NCBI GenBank assembly: GCA_026645575.1
Contig: JAPKMW010000058.1
Span: forward strand, 1-64,000
Direction: 5' to 3'
DNA from: Caldilineaceae bacterium
GTDB lineage: Bacteria > Chloroflexota > Anaerolineae > Caldilineales > Caldilineaceae
Length of the DNA stretch: 64,000 bases
A program made the position numbers and the translations under genes. Shown piece by piece: positions 35,077-44,057 of this stretch (position 1 is the stretch's first letter; each line of letters opens with the position of its first letter). The notes beneath the pieces were generated by a model, which worked only from the letters and a program-made list of their open reading frames with translations, did not search any database and was not told the DNA's origin.

Positions 35077-35153
35077 TCGGATTGCTTTAGTTATGCACCT
35101 GCGGTATACTATGGCTACCGGTATAGCGCAGGTTGGCCCCCAGGAGGTTGGTA

Positions 35154-36053
35154 ATGGCAATCAAATTCAAAGAAGCGATTGGTCGGAATGGTCATAGCAA
35201 GCAGGAGCAAGCGCAGCGATTGAATGGTGTGGCAACACTTGATCGACTTGAACCACGCTCGGAAGCCGGCAAGTATGTGACGGAAGAAGAGTATTGGCGT
35301 GACTATTACGATCATCCCTACTTCAACTATGAATGGAACAACGGCATCCTAGAGGAAGTCCCCGTGTCCGACTTAAAGCAATATTCATCGTTTGACTGGT
35401 TTGATGATTTATTACGTGAATTTTTACAGGTCTACCCAATGGCGAAAAAGGTTGGTTTAGAATTTGGCATTCGCCTGCCCTTGCCGACCAAAACAACCAT
35501 TCGCAAACCGGATCTTTTTATTGTCCGCAATGACAACGCCCTGACGTTGCACGATGATGATCGCACCTATCGGGGCATTTGCGACCTGTGTATTGAGGCG
35601 CTCTCTGACTCCAGTGAAGACGACATTGAGCGTGATACGGTCGTGAAAAAAGGCGAGTATGAAATCATCGGGTTCCACGAATATTTCATTCTCGATCCCA
35701 GTGGCGAGCATCGTGCATTCTACCGCCGTAACGCTGCCGGCAAGTATGAAGAGATCGACGCCGGTCCAGAGCAAATTATTCGCTCAGAGGCGCTACCCGG
35801 TTTTCAATTCCGCATTGCCGACTTGACGCGCAAACCACGCCTGGTTGACTTGGTTGATGATGAAGTTTACCGTGGCTTTATCTTGCCTGAATATCAAGCG
35901 CAACGCCAACGGGCTGAACAAGCAGACCAACGGGCTGAACAAGAACGCCAACGCGCAGAAGAAAAGCAACAGCTTGTTGATCAAGAGCGTCAACGTAACG
36001 AACGTTTGATGGCCCGCCTGCGCGCCCTTGGTCTGAACGAAGATTTGGAATAA
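35154..36053 (+). CDS. Uma2 family protein with C-terminal coiled coil
   Basis: 299 residues; AGGAGG lies 6 bases before ATG 35154. The Uma2 core has KPDLFIV, then CIEALSDSSEDDIERDTVVK and YEIIGFHEYFILDP (acidic, S-S, K and EYF positions of the family). After about residue 245 comes a highly charged heptad-like segment (QRAEQADQRAEQERQRAEEK), a common tail in Cyanobacteria/Chloroflexota versions. Role unknown. It ends 4 bases before the diol dehydratase gene, so they may be co-transcribed. Confidence 0.85.
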   Translation: MAIKFKEAIGRNGHSKQEQAQRLNGVATLDRLEPRSEAGKYVTEEEYWRDYYDHPYFNYEWNNGILEEVPVSDLKQYSSFDWFDDLLREFLQVYPMAKKVGLEFGIRLPLPTKTTIRKPDLFIVRNDNALTLHDDDRTYRGICDLCIEALSDSSEDDIERDTVVKKGEYEIIGFHEYFILDPSGEHRAFYRRNAAGKYEEIDAGPEQIIRSEALPGFQFRIADLTRKPRLVDLVDDEVYRGFILPEYQAQRQRAEQADQRAEQERQRAEEKQQLVDQERQRNERLMARLRALGLNEDLE

Positions 36054-36057
36054 AACC

Positions 36058-38289
36058 ATGCATTCAAAACGTTTTCAAGTATTAGCCGATCGTGACATCA
36101 ACAAAGAAACCTTTGTCGAGCCGTGGGCCGAAGCGGGTTTGATCGTCACCGACAGCCCCTATGATCCCCAACCGAGCTTGCGCATGGAAGGCGGACAGGT
36201 GGTCGAACTGGACGGCAAGGCCCGCGCTGACTTTGACGCCATCGACCTGTGGATTGCCGACCATGCGCTCAATCTGACAGTGGCAGAGGAAGCGATGGCA
36301 ACGCCCTCGACGCAAATTGCCCGCATGTTGGTGGACATCAACGTGAGTCAACGCGAAGTGCGCCGATTGGTCGAGGGCTGTACGCCGGCCAAGCTCTGTG
36401 ACATCATGCGCCACATGAATGTCTTGGAGATGATGATGGGGCTGGCAAAGATGCGGGTGCGCCGCACGCCGGCCAACCAGGCCCATGTCACCAACTGGAA
36501 AGAACACCCGGCGCTGCTGGCCGCCGACGCCGCCGAGGCCGCCTTGCGCGGCTTTGCCGAGGTGGAGACAACCGTGCGGGTGGCGCGCAACGCCCCCTTC
36601 AACGCCCTAGCCATCCTGGTCGGCACCCAAACCGGACGGGGCGGCGTCTTGACCCAGTGCGCCGTGGAAGAGCGGCTGAGTCTACAACTAGCCATGAAGG
36701 GGTTGACTACCTATGCCGAAACGCTCTCGGTCTATGGCACCGAACGCACCTTTGCCGATGGCGATGATACGCCCTGGTCAAAAGCATTTCTGGCGTCGGC
36801 TTATGCGTCGCGCGGCGTGAAAGTACGCTTTACCTCCGGCACTGGGTCGGAAGCGCTCATGGGTAATGCCGAGCAATGTTCCATGCTCTATCTGGAAGCG
36901 CGCTGTCTGCTGGTGACGCGTGGGGCGGGAAGCCAGGGGGTGCAGAATGGGTCGATCTCATGTATCGCGCTGCCTGAAGCGTTGCCCGGTGGTGTGCGCG
37001 CCGTGTTGGCGGAAAATTTGATTGCCTCCATGTTGGGATTGGAATGCGCTTCCGGCAACGACGCATTGGCCTCCCATTCGGCGATCCGCAAGACAGCCAA
37101 GCTCATGTGTCAGTTTATCCCCGGCACCGACTTTATCCACTCCGGCTATAGCGCCGTACCCAAGCGGGATAATCTCTTTGGCGGCGGCAACTATGACGCT
37201 GAAGATTTTGACGACTACAATGTCCTCCAGCGCGACATGCAGGTCGATGCCGGTCTACGTCCCATCACCGAAGAAGAAGCGTTGACGATTCGCCGGCAGG
37301 GTGCGCAGGCCATTCAAGCGGTCTATGTTGAGTTGGGCTTCCCAGCCATTACTGATGCCGAAGTGGATGCGGCCACGGCCGGTCACAGCAGCGATGACAT
37401 GCCCGACCGCGATCTAGTAGCTGACCTGGCCGCTGCCGACCGTTTCCTAGCCGGCGACCAGAACATGTTGACCGTTGTTACTGCTTTACAAAAGCGTGGT
37501 TTTACCAAAACGGCGCAGAACCTCCTAGAAATGGGCCGCCAACGCATTGCCGGCGACTATCTCCAGCCGGCGGCGATCTTCGACCGCAACTTCCATGTTT
37601 TAAGCGGCATCAACGATGTCAACGACTACACCGGTCCCAGCACCGGCTATCGGTTGCAAGGCGAACGGTGGGAGGAGATTCAGCGCATCCCCCAAGCCAA
37701 ATCACCACGTGATTTTATCAACCCGCAGATCGGCGAACCCAGCCCGAAACTGGTCGATGTCGGCCCCGCCAAAGATGGCACGCGCAAAGAGGTGATTGTG
37801 GCCGTGGGGCCGGCTTTCAATCGCGAATTGACCCGCACTATTGGCGGGTTGGACCATCAGGCGGTGTTGGAAGCGATCCTCACCGGCGTGGCCAAGGAAG
37901 GATTGATTGCCCGTGTGGTCAAGGTGCATCACACTTCCGACTGTGCCGCTATCGGCCAGATTGGTGCCGAGATGAGTGGGTCGGGCATCAGCATTGGCAT
38001 TCAGTCGCGCGGCACGACCATTATCCACAAGAAGGGGCTGGCCCGCCTTAATAACCTGGAACTCTTCCCTCAGTCGCCCAGCTTGACGCTGGAAACCTAT
38101 GAGGCGATTGGGCGCAATGCGGCGCGCTATGCCAAAGGGGAAGCCACCAGACCGGTCGGCGTGAAGATTGACAACTGGGCGCGCCTGAAATTGATTGTCA
38201 AGACGGCGCTCCTCCACCGGCGCGAGACCGAAGCGATCACGGATGAGCCGCCGAGTGAGTTGTTCTTTGATTGGGAACCGGAAGTTTAG
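36058..38289 (+). CDS. B12-dependent diol/glycerol dehydratase, large and medium subunits fused
   Basis: 743 residues. Residues 1 to ~540 match PduC/DhaB1 along their length: TPAKLCDIMRHMNVLEMMM, RRTPANQAHVTN, ETLSVYGTERTFADGDDTPW, RFTSGTGSEALMG, GSISCIALPEALPGG, AEDFDDYNVLQRDMQVD, NDVNDYTGPSTGYRLQGERW. After a ~25-residue linker the rest matches PduD/DhaB2: EVIVAVGPAFNRELTRTIGG, SGSGISIGIQSRGTTIIH, LELFPQSPSLTLETY, RNAARYAKGEATRPV. In the known enzymes these are separate chains. Converts 1,2-diols or glycerol to aldehydes with adenosylcobalamin. The start is 4 bases after the Uma2 stop. No reactivase genes and no microcompartment shell genes are seen. Confidence 0.92.
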   Translation: MHSKRFQVLADRDINKETFVEPWAEAGLIVTDSPYDPQPSLRMEGGQVVELDGKARADFDAIDLWIADHALNLTVAEEAMATPSTQIARMLVDINVSQREVRRLVEGCTPAKLCDIMRHMNVLEMMMGLAKMRVRRTPANQAHVTNWKEHPALLAADAAEAALRGFAEVETTVRVARNAPFNALAILVGTQTGRGGVLTQCAVEERLSLQLAMKGLTTYAETLSVYGTERTFADGDDTPWSKAFLASAYASRGVKVRFTSGTGSEALMGNAEQCSMLYLEARCLLVTRGAGSQGVQNGSISCIALPEALPGGVRAVLAENLIASMLGLECASGNDALASHSAIRKTAKLMCQFIPGTDFIHSGYSAVPKRDNLFGGGNYDAEDFDDYNVLQRDMQVDAGLRPITEEEALTIRRQGAQAIQAVYVELGFPAITDAEVDAATAGHSSDDMPDRDLVADLAAADRFLAGDQNMLTVVTALQKRGFTKTAQNLLEMGRQRIAGDYLQPAAIFDRNFHVLSGINDVNDYTGPSTGYRLQGERWEEIQRIPQAKSPRDFINPQIGEPSPKLVDVGPAKDGTRKEVIVAVGPAFNRELTRTIGGLDHQAVLEAILTGVAKEGLIARVVKVHHTSDCAAIGQIGAEMSGSGISIGIQSRGTTIIHKKGLARLNNLELFPQSPSLTLETYEAIGRNAARYAKGEATRPVGVKIDNWARLKLIVKTALLHRRETEAITDEPPSELFFDWEPEV

Positions 38290-38343
38290 AAGTCAGAGGA
38301 CAGAAGACAGGAAGAGTGGGGCAGAGTGGAGGGCGAGGGACAG

Positions 38344-38736
38344 ATGAATTATCCGTTGATGGAACAGGCTGGGGAACTGCGGGCGGCGAGTGGACGAGCG
38401 GCGGACGCGATTGGGTTGGCGACGTTGGGGGAGCTGTCGCCAGAGGATCTGCGCATTGGGGCAGAGACGTTGCGGGCGCAGGCGGGGGTGGCGCAAGGGG
38501 CCGGTTTTACCCAACTGGCCGAGAATTTGACCCGCGCCGCCGAGTTGACAGCCGTGCCGAACGACGAACTGTTGCGCATGTACGAAATTATGCGGCCAGG
38601 GCGCTCGACCTATGACCAGTTGCAGGAGATGGCGACGACGCTGGAAAGTTGCTATGGCGCCGTTACCACGGCGGCCATGGTGCGCGAAGCGGCGGCGGTC
38701 TATCGCCAGCGTAACCTGTTGAAGCGGCAGCATTAA
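38344..38736 (+). CDS. Diol/glycerol dehydratase small subunit (PduE/DhaB3-like)
   Basis: 130 residues from ATG 38344. Matches the small subunit: LGELSPEDLRIGAETLRAQA, AENLTRAAELTAVPNDELL, YEIMRPGRSTYDQL and VREAAAVYRQRNLLK. Shorter than PduE (about 170) because the N-terminal localisation-type extension is missing, which agrees with the lack of microcompartment genes. Follows the fused gene by 54 bases. Confidence 0.92.
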   Translation: MNYPLMEQAGELRAASGRAADAIGLATLGELSPEDLRIGAETLRAQAGVAQGAGFTQLAENLTRAAELTAVPNDELLRMYEIMRPGRSTYDQLQEMATTLESCYGAVTTAAMVREAAAVYRQRNLLKRQH

Positions 38737-38775
38737 AGAGCAAATACCGAATCGTTTTGTAAAAGAATTTTAGAG

Positions 38776-38824
38776 AATCCGTAGGCAGATCTCGATCAAG
38801 GGATATGCCTACGGATTTTTTTTG
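38776..38824 (+). terminator. Intrinsic terminator after the diol dehydratase genes
   Basis: AATCCGTAGGCA (38776-38787) pairs perfectly with TGCCTACGGATT (38806-38817), followed by nine T (38816-38824). A textbook rightward terminator, and one of only two in the window with a clear T-run. Confidence 0.93.
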
Positions 38825-39024
38825 TCCCTCATAGCCGTGAGTGGCAACACTTGAATGTAGCTTTTCACGGCTTTACACAAGCGTCCTTATATAGGGCCGC
38901 TTGCGTAATAGTTCTGTAACAATTTTGCCACTTTCTGGTAAGCGCTGCCAGCTATTCTGGGGTCGATACGATGATCAACAACCAATGAAAACAGTACGAA
39001 GATAAATTGACAAGGAGTTTTCTT

Positions 39025-39744
39025 ATGCAATTGCGACAATGGCTTGTGACAACCTTCTTCGCTCTTCTGTTTGTGACAGCCTGTGGCGCCCCGGCGGCGC
39101 CGGCAGCGACGACTATGCCGGAAAAACCGTCAGAACAAAGCGCCATGAGCGATAGCCATGCCATGACAGATACAATGGCAATGACCGAAACCCATGCTAT
39201 GACCGATAGCATGATGATGACCGAAACCCATGCCATGACCGAAAGCATGATGATGACCGAAACCCACGTCATGACCGAAAGTGCAGCCGCAGAACCGGCT
39301 ATGATGCAAGATCTGCTCCCCTGGCAAACCATGACTTTGACCAATGCCCGCACCGGCGAACCCTTTACCCTGGCTGATTTTGCCGGCAAAACGGTCTTTG
39401 TCGAGACGATGGCGACCTGGTGCCCCAACTGTCGCGAGCAATTGAGCAATGTAAAGAGCGCCGCAGCCAGAGCCAATCCTGAAAGCGCTGTCTTTGTCGC
39501 CATCAGCGTCGAGACCGATTTGCCGCCGGCTACCCTGGCCCAGTACGCCGACGACAATGGCTTTGACTGGACCTTCGCTGTTGCCACGCCGGCGATGGTG
39601 CAAGCGCTGGCCGAAACCTTTGGCCAGACGATTGCCAACCCGCCTGCCACGCCGCATTTCTTGATTCTCCCCGATGGCTCCCACAGCGACCTCGTCACTG
39701 GGTATGAAAGCGGTGATCAGATTTTGGTGAATATGGGACAATAA
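39025..39744 (+). CDS. TlpA-like thioredoxin lipoprotein with Met/His repeat
   Basis: 239 residues from ATG 39025 (AAGGAG 8 bases upstream). Lipobox FVTAC. After the anchor, residues about 36-90 repeat AMTETHAMTDSMM-type units rich in Met and His. A thioredoxin fold follows (GKTVFVETMATWCPNCREQL) with redox pair CPNC, and a cis-Pro loop PPATPHFLILPDG. Likely extracytoplasmic thiol-disulfide protein; the Met/His segment could bind copper. The neighbouring CcdA-like membrane protein would be its electron donor. Confidence 0.88.
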   Translation: MQLRQWLVTTFFALLFVTACGAPAAPAATTMPEKPSEQSAMSDSHAMTDTMAMTETHAMTDSMMMTETHAMTESMMMTETHVMTESAAAEPAMMQDLLPWQTMTLTNARTGEPFTLADFAGKTVFVETMATWCPNCREQLSNVKSAAARANPESAVFVAISVETDLPPATLAQYADDNGFDWTFAVATPAMVQALAETFGQTIANPPATPHFLILPDGSHSDLVTGYESGDQILVNMGQ

Positions 39745-39745
39745 A

Positions 39746-39888
39746 CAGACGCGGATGTAGGCGGCGCGGATAGCCGTTCGTGTTCCGCTCGTAGCCGGTC
39801 CGTGACCGGCGTTTGGGACGCCGGTCACGGACCGGCTACGAGCGAACTATTATGTGATAAGGATCCGCGCCGCCTACATCCGTGTCTG
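39746..39888. repeat. Two palindromes nested one inside the other
   Basis: Outer arms 39746-39771 and 39863-39888 (core GCGGATGTAGGCGGCGCGGA) pair over 26 bp with one mismatch. Inner arms 39786-39812 and 39818-39844 (core CTCGTAGCCGGTCCGTGACC) are perfect over 27 bp with a 5-bp loop. The inner one belongs to the family at 18714, 46774 and 55947. Confidence 0.92.
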
Positions 39889-39908
39889 TATTCTCCGGGA
39901 AAACAATC

Positions 39909-40574
39909 ATGGAACAATATTTCCAAGCCTTTGTGCTGGGCAACGGCGCCATTTTGACCAATGTCTGTCTCTTACCGCTTTATCCGGGATTGATCGCCTT
40001 TCTGGCCGGGAATGTACAGAACCGTGGTCATCAAGGCGCAACCCGATGGCTGGGGCTGTTGGTTCTGGTGGGCGTCCTTGTCTTGATGCTGGCACTGGGC
40101 GCACTGCTCTTTTTGCTCCAGCGCTCATTTAGCACAATTCTGCCGGTCCTGTTGCCGGCGATTTACGGGGTAGTGATCCTGTTGGGGTTGTTGATGCTTG
40201 CCGGCTACAATCCCTTCAACCGCTTGGCGACGGCGCAGACACCCGTGTTACGCAATCCTTACCTGGGCGCCTTTGTCTATGGCCTCTTGCTGGGACCGAT
40301 GACGCTGCCCTGTGCCGGGCCGTTGGTGATCAGCGCCTTTCTCTTGGGCGCCGGCAGTGTGGCCCGCCTCGCCGATAGCCTGACCTATTTTCTGGCCTTT
40401 GGGTTGGGTTTTGGTTGGCCGCTGGTGCTGTTGCCGTTGGTGACAACGCCCTTTCAACGCCACTTTACCCGCTGGTTGACCGGCAACTACCAGTTGCTGA
40501 CCAGGGGGTCGGGCCTGTTGCTGCTGCTGATTGGTCTCTTTGGCATTTACACCGATCTCCTACCCAATTGGTAG
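39909..40574 (+). CDS. CcdA/DsbD-beta-like membrane electron carrier
   Basis: 221 residues, about six membrane segments. The two membrane cysteines are visible: TNVCLLPLYPGLIAFLAG in the first and GPMTLPCAGPLVISAF in the fourth segment, each beside prolines as in CcdA. Moves reducing power from cytoplasmic thioredoxin to extracytoplasmic thiol proteins, here presumably the TlpA-like lipoprotein just upstream. ATG 39909 is chosen over an in-frame ATG at 39882. Confidence 0.88.
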   Translation: MEQYFQAFVLGNGAILTNVCLLPLYPGLIAFLAGNVQNRGHQGATRWLGLLVLVGVLVLMLALGALLFLLQRSFSTILPVLLPAIYGVVILLGLLMLAGYNPFNRLATAQTPVLRNPYLGAFVYGLLLGPMTLPCAGPLVISAFLLGAGSVARLADSLTYFLAFGLGFGWPLVLLPLVTTPFQRHFTRWLTGNYQLLTRGSGLLLLLIGLFGIYTDLLPNW

Positions 40575-40648
40575 CATCGTAGGGGTGGTAGCATCGTAGG
40601 GGCACGATTGTTCGTGTCATCCCTACGATGCTTCTACCCCTACGATGC
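40574..40648. repeat. Intergenic palindrome, ATCGTAGGGG family
   Basis: Arms 40574-40601 and 40621-40648 pair over 28 bp with two mismatches. Each arm holds two copies of GCATCGTAGGG. Starts at the stop codon of the CcdA-like gene. Confidence 0.88.
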
Positions 40649-40719
40649 GGGCGGGGCAAACTGGACGGCGACTGGAGTTAGCCGGTGAACGGGACACAGC
40701 TATTGCGACTATGGGTTGC

Positions 40720-40754
40720 AAGAAACCAGGGTTTTGGCAAAACCCTGGTTTCTT
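40720..40754. repeat. Hairpin AAGAAACCAGGGTTTT
   Basis: Arms 40720-40735 and 40739-40754 pair perfectly over 16 bp with a 3-bp loop. It abuts the end of the leftward pseudogene. A related broken copy (AGAAATCAGGGTTTTCCCCC, then AAACCCTGGT) is at 43999-44029. Confidence 0.85.
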
Positions 40755-42257
40755 CATGAAGCGCTCAACTGTGCTTGTAGTTGGCGACTCTCTGCGTAGT
40801 AGCGGTCGGCGGACTCCTGATCAGTCAGGGCGGCGGCGAGGTCGCCACGATGGTGCAAGGCTTCGCTTAACCCCAACTCATTGGCAATTTCACGGTGTAA
40901 GGCAATGCTCTCTTCACTCCAGGTGATGGCTTGTGAATGACGCCCAGCCCAGTATGCAATGCGGCTCAACCGGTCCAGCAGCAACGCAATCGCCCTTTTG
41001 TTCCCCAAGCGTTGGGCCAGCGCCAGACCAGCCTGATAGTGCGTTTCGGCCTGACCATTGTCACCTTGGGCGCGAGCCAGTTCCCCAAGGTCGAAATCGC
41101 TCCAGGTCATATCCGCCTGATCAGCCAACTTTTCATAGAGCGCCCTGGCTTCCCGGTGTAAGCTTGCAGATTGGGCGTAATTGCTCCGTTGCCGAGCGAT
41201 GTTGCCCAGCGTGCTGAGATTCCAGCCAATGCCCCGTTCATCCCCTAATTCCTGGTAGATCGCTAATCCTTCCTGCCCCAGTTGCTCGGCTTGGTCAAGT
41301 TGCTCTTGCCACAACTTGATTGTAGCCAAATTCGTCAGCGTAAGTGCCATCCCAACCTTCACATTGACCTGTCGGTGGAGTGCCAACGCCTCTTCACTAA
41401 AGGCCAACGCCTCGGTCAGCTTCCCACGGGCGAGGGCATTATACCCTAAATTGGTCAAAGTATTGGCAATGCGATACTGGGTGTGCGGATCAGGGTCGGC
41501 TCAGTCAGCGTCCCTAACTGCGTCTGCAACAGGCGCAAACTTTCTTGATAGTGGCGGCGAGAGACCGCAAAATCACCCTGGTCACTCGCCAGATTGCCAG
41601 CGCCGTGCAGCGCTAACCAACGACTAGGCGCCGGCGGATTGACCCCGCCTTGCAAGGCTCGTTCTAACCAGGTGCGCCCTTCACTAGTATACCCACGCAT
41701 CCCCCAGAAGCGCCAGAGCAAACCGGCCAGATCGATGCTAGCTTCGACGCCTGCCGGATCAGTCAGATAGTGGTTGAGAGCAGTACGTATATTATCATTC
41801 TCCGTATCGAGACGACTCAGGGCCGTAGCGATTTGGGCGCCCCAGAGTTGAAGTTCCGCGGCACGCACCACGTTGGTGGTAGTAGGCTGCGTGCGCGTCA
41901 AATACGGCAGTTGTCAACTCGGCATGGAGTCGGTCAGCCCCATATTGACGCACCAATTCGTGCATAGTATAGCGGGTCGGTGTACTCTGGCTTTTGCGCA
42001 GCAGCGACTTGTCGATCAAACTAGCGAGGATGGGCAGCGTGGCGCCTGTCACCTGTTGGGCCGCTTCGCGCGTGCAACCGCCGCGAAAGACAGAGAGCTT
42101 CATCCGAAGGACGCCGTTTACCGCTTTCAAAGGCGCGAATGGCCTGCACCGAACAGAAAGCCTGTTCAGCCAACGCCTCCTGCGTCAGATCATTTTGGAC
42201 GCGCCGCCGTTTGAGCCAGCGCTGAAAGGTCGGTGGATGCGTCGTGGTCGTTGTCAT
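40754..42257 (-). pseudogene. Broken HTH-(NB-ARC)-TPR regulator
   Basis: Leftward pieces of one regulator. Start 42257: an XRE-type helix-turn-helix (FQRWLKRRRVQNDLTQEALA, RAFESGKRRPS). At about 42107 the sequence jumps in another frame to LSVFRGGCTREAAQQVTGA and RYTMHELVRQYGADR, the winged-helix region that normally follows the ATPase, so the whole P-loop NB-ARC core is deleted. Two further frame changes near 41875 and 41500 lead into the TPR part (LTNLGYNALARGKLTEALAF). The NB-ARC tail resembles that of the regulator at 964. It is divergent from the FAD monooxygenase gene. Confidence 0.8.
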
Positions 42258-42332
42258 AGAAAGAGTATAACACAATCGCTCCCTGTTCGTACAACAACAA
42301 AAACTTATCAATGTGAAGCGAGACCGGCGCTT

Positions 42333-42384
42333 GTAGCAGCGGCAGTAACACCTGTTGTAACCCTTTTTGTAGGACTTCCTGTAA
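42333..42384. promoter_or_regulatory. Five GTA(A/G) repeats with exact 12-bp period
   Basis: GTAG or GTAA begins at 42333, 42345, 42357, 42369 and 42381. The 8 bases between them are not conserved apart from C/T richness. The array lies between the broken regulator and the divergent FAD monooxygenase gene, where an operator is expected. Confidence 0.5.
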
Positions 42385-42487
42385 CGCTTAGTTGCTGTTG
42401 TTGTCGGCGCATTCATGGTTTACTAATGGTCAGTCATAAACACAAAACAGAAAGCCCAAACCGAAAATAAGCCCAAGGAGAAGCACA

Positions 42488-43957
42488 ATGAATACAACCT
42501 CAACTTTTGCGACATCTTTCGCCACGCCGCAACGTCATCCGCTCTACAAGCACGCCCTTGTCATTGGCGGTAGTATTGCCGGCATGGCCACTGCCCAGAT
42601 TCTGACTCGTCACGTTGAACGGGTCACCATCCTGGAACGTGATCGCTTACCCGTCACCCCTGATTTTCGGAAAGGCGCCCCTCACGCCCGTCATGCCCAT
42701 ATTTTGCTGGGGCGGGGTCAGGAAATTCTCGAAGCCTTATTCCCCGGCTTGCGTCGCACCTTGCTCGAACAAGGTGCGGTGACGGTCAATATGGGCAGTG
42801 AACTAGCCTTCTTTAACAGCGGCTCCTGGGGACAACCATTCCCGTCCGCGATCAACATGATTGGGTGCAGTCGCCCCTTAATCGAGCATGCGTTGCGGCG
42901 TCACTTGCTGCAAAACCCACAGATAGACTTTTCTCAAGAACAGGAAGTGTTGGGGCTGACGACGGATGAGGGCCGCCAGCGCGCCACCGGCGTTCGACTG
43001 CGCGACCGACGCGACGGCGCCGCACCGGAGACAACGCTGACGGCCGATTTGGTGGTGGATGCCAGTGGCCGGACGTCGCACGCGCCCCGGTGGTTGACGG
43101 AATTAGGCTATGTTGCGCCCGCCGAGACCACCGTCAACGCCTTTGCGGGCTATACATCACGCATCTACCGCCGACCGGTCCACTTGCGCACCACGTGGAA
43201 AGCCCTGTACAGCATGGTCAGTCCGCCCCACTTTACGCGTGGCGGCGTGATCCTGCCAATGGAGGGTGATCTCTGGCAGGTGACCGTGATGGGCATGGCC
43301 AAGGACTATCCCCCCACGGATGAAGCAGGCTTGCTGGCCTTTCTGCGGGGGATGCCCTCATCGCGTATGTACGAGGCGCTGAAGGATGCCGAACCGCTTA
43401 CCGCCCCCTATGGCTATCGGCAGGCCGAAAACCGGATGCGCTATTACGAGAAGCTGCCGCGTTATCTGGAAAACTTTCTGGTCGCTGGTGATGCCGTTTA
43501 CGCCTTTAACCCGGTCTATGGGCAAGGCATGACCGTGGCGGCCATGGGCAGTCTGACGTTGGAGCAGTGTCTACAGACGCAACGCCGCCGTCATCCCGAT
43601 GGGGATCTCACAGGGCTAGCGCAAGCTTATCAACGCCAACTGGCGCAGACAATTGCCGATCCCTGGCAGATGGCAACTGGGCAGGACATCCGCTGGCCGG
43701 GCGCCGAGGGCGGTCTCCAACCCGATGCCGTCACCCGGCTCATCCAGCGCTACCTGGATCGCGTCTTGCGTACAATGCCCCACAATCCAGTGGTGGCGGA
43801 AGCGTTTTACCATGTACAGAATATGCTCAAACCGCCGACCTCCCTCTTTCACCCGCGAGTTTTGTGGCAAGTGCTGCGCCAGCCATTGCCGCACCCCATG
43901 GCCCCGGTCGCACCGCTGACCGAGATGCAAGCACACCTGGGGACAGCCGGCGATTGA
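42488..43957 (+). CDS. FAD-dependent monooxygenase/reductase
   Basis: 489 residues. Rossmann motif ALVIGGSIAGMATAQIL near 24-40 with the ERD acidic end (VTILERDRLP), middle motif VVDASGRTSHAPRWL, and FAD site FLVAGDAVYAFNPVYGQGMT. This is the p-hydroxybenzoate hydroxylase/geranylgeranyl reductase fold; substrate not predictable. AAGGAGAAGCACA precedes the ATG. It is divergent from the broken regulator, which may once have controlled it. Confidence 0.85.
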   Translation: MNTTSTFATSFATPQRHPLYKHALVIGGSIAGMATAQILTRHVERVTILERDRLPVTPDFRKGAPHARHAHILLGRGQEILEALFPGLRRTLLEQGAVTVNMGSELAFFNSGSWGQPFPSAINMIGCSRPLIEHALRRHLLQNPQIDFSQEQEVLGLTTDEGRQRATGVRLRDRRDGAAPETTLTADLVVDASGRTSHAPRWLTELGYVAPAETTVNAFAGYTSRIYRRPVHLRTTWKALYSMVSPPHFTRGGVILPMEGDLWQVTVMGMAKDYPPTDEAGLLAFLRGMPSSRMYEALKDAEPLTAPYGYRQAENRMRYYEKLPRYLENFLVAGDAVYAFNPVYGQGMTVAAMGSLTLEQCLQTQRRRHPDGDLTGLAQAYQRQLAQTIADPWQMATGQDIRWPGAEGGLQPDAVTRLIQRYLDRVLRTMPHNPVVAEAFYHVQNMLKPPTSLFHPRVLWQVLRQPLPHPMAPVAPLTEMQAHLGTAGD

Positions 43958-44057
43958 AGCCGCCATACCCAAGGGCTTGTGGTCGGCGGAGGAAATTCAG
44001 AAATCAGGGTTTTCCCCCAAACCCTGGTAGCGATTACGCTTTGCAAGCTTATCTAAT

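Noticed and set aside
39130..39828. 232-codon leftward open frame
   Set aside because: Antisense to the TlpA-like gene; its His-rich sequence mirrors the Met/His repeat.
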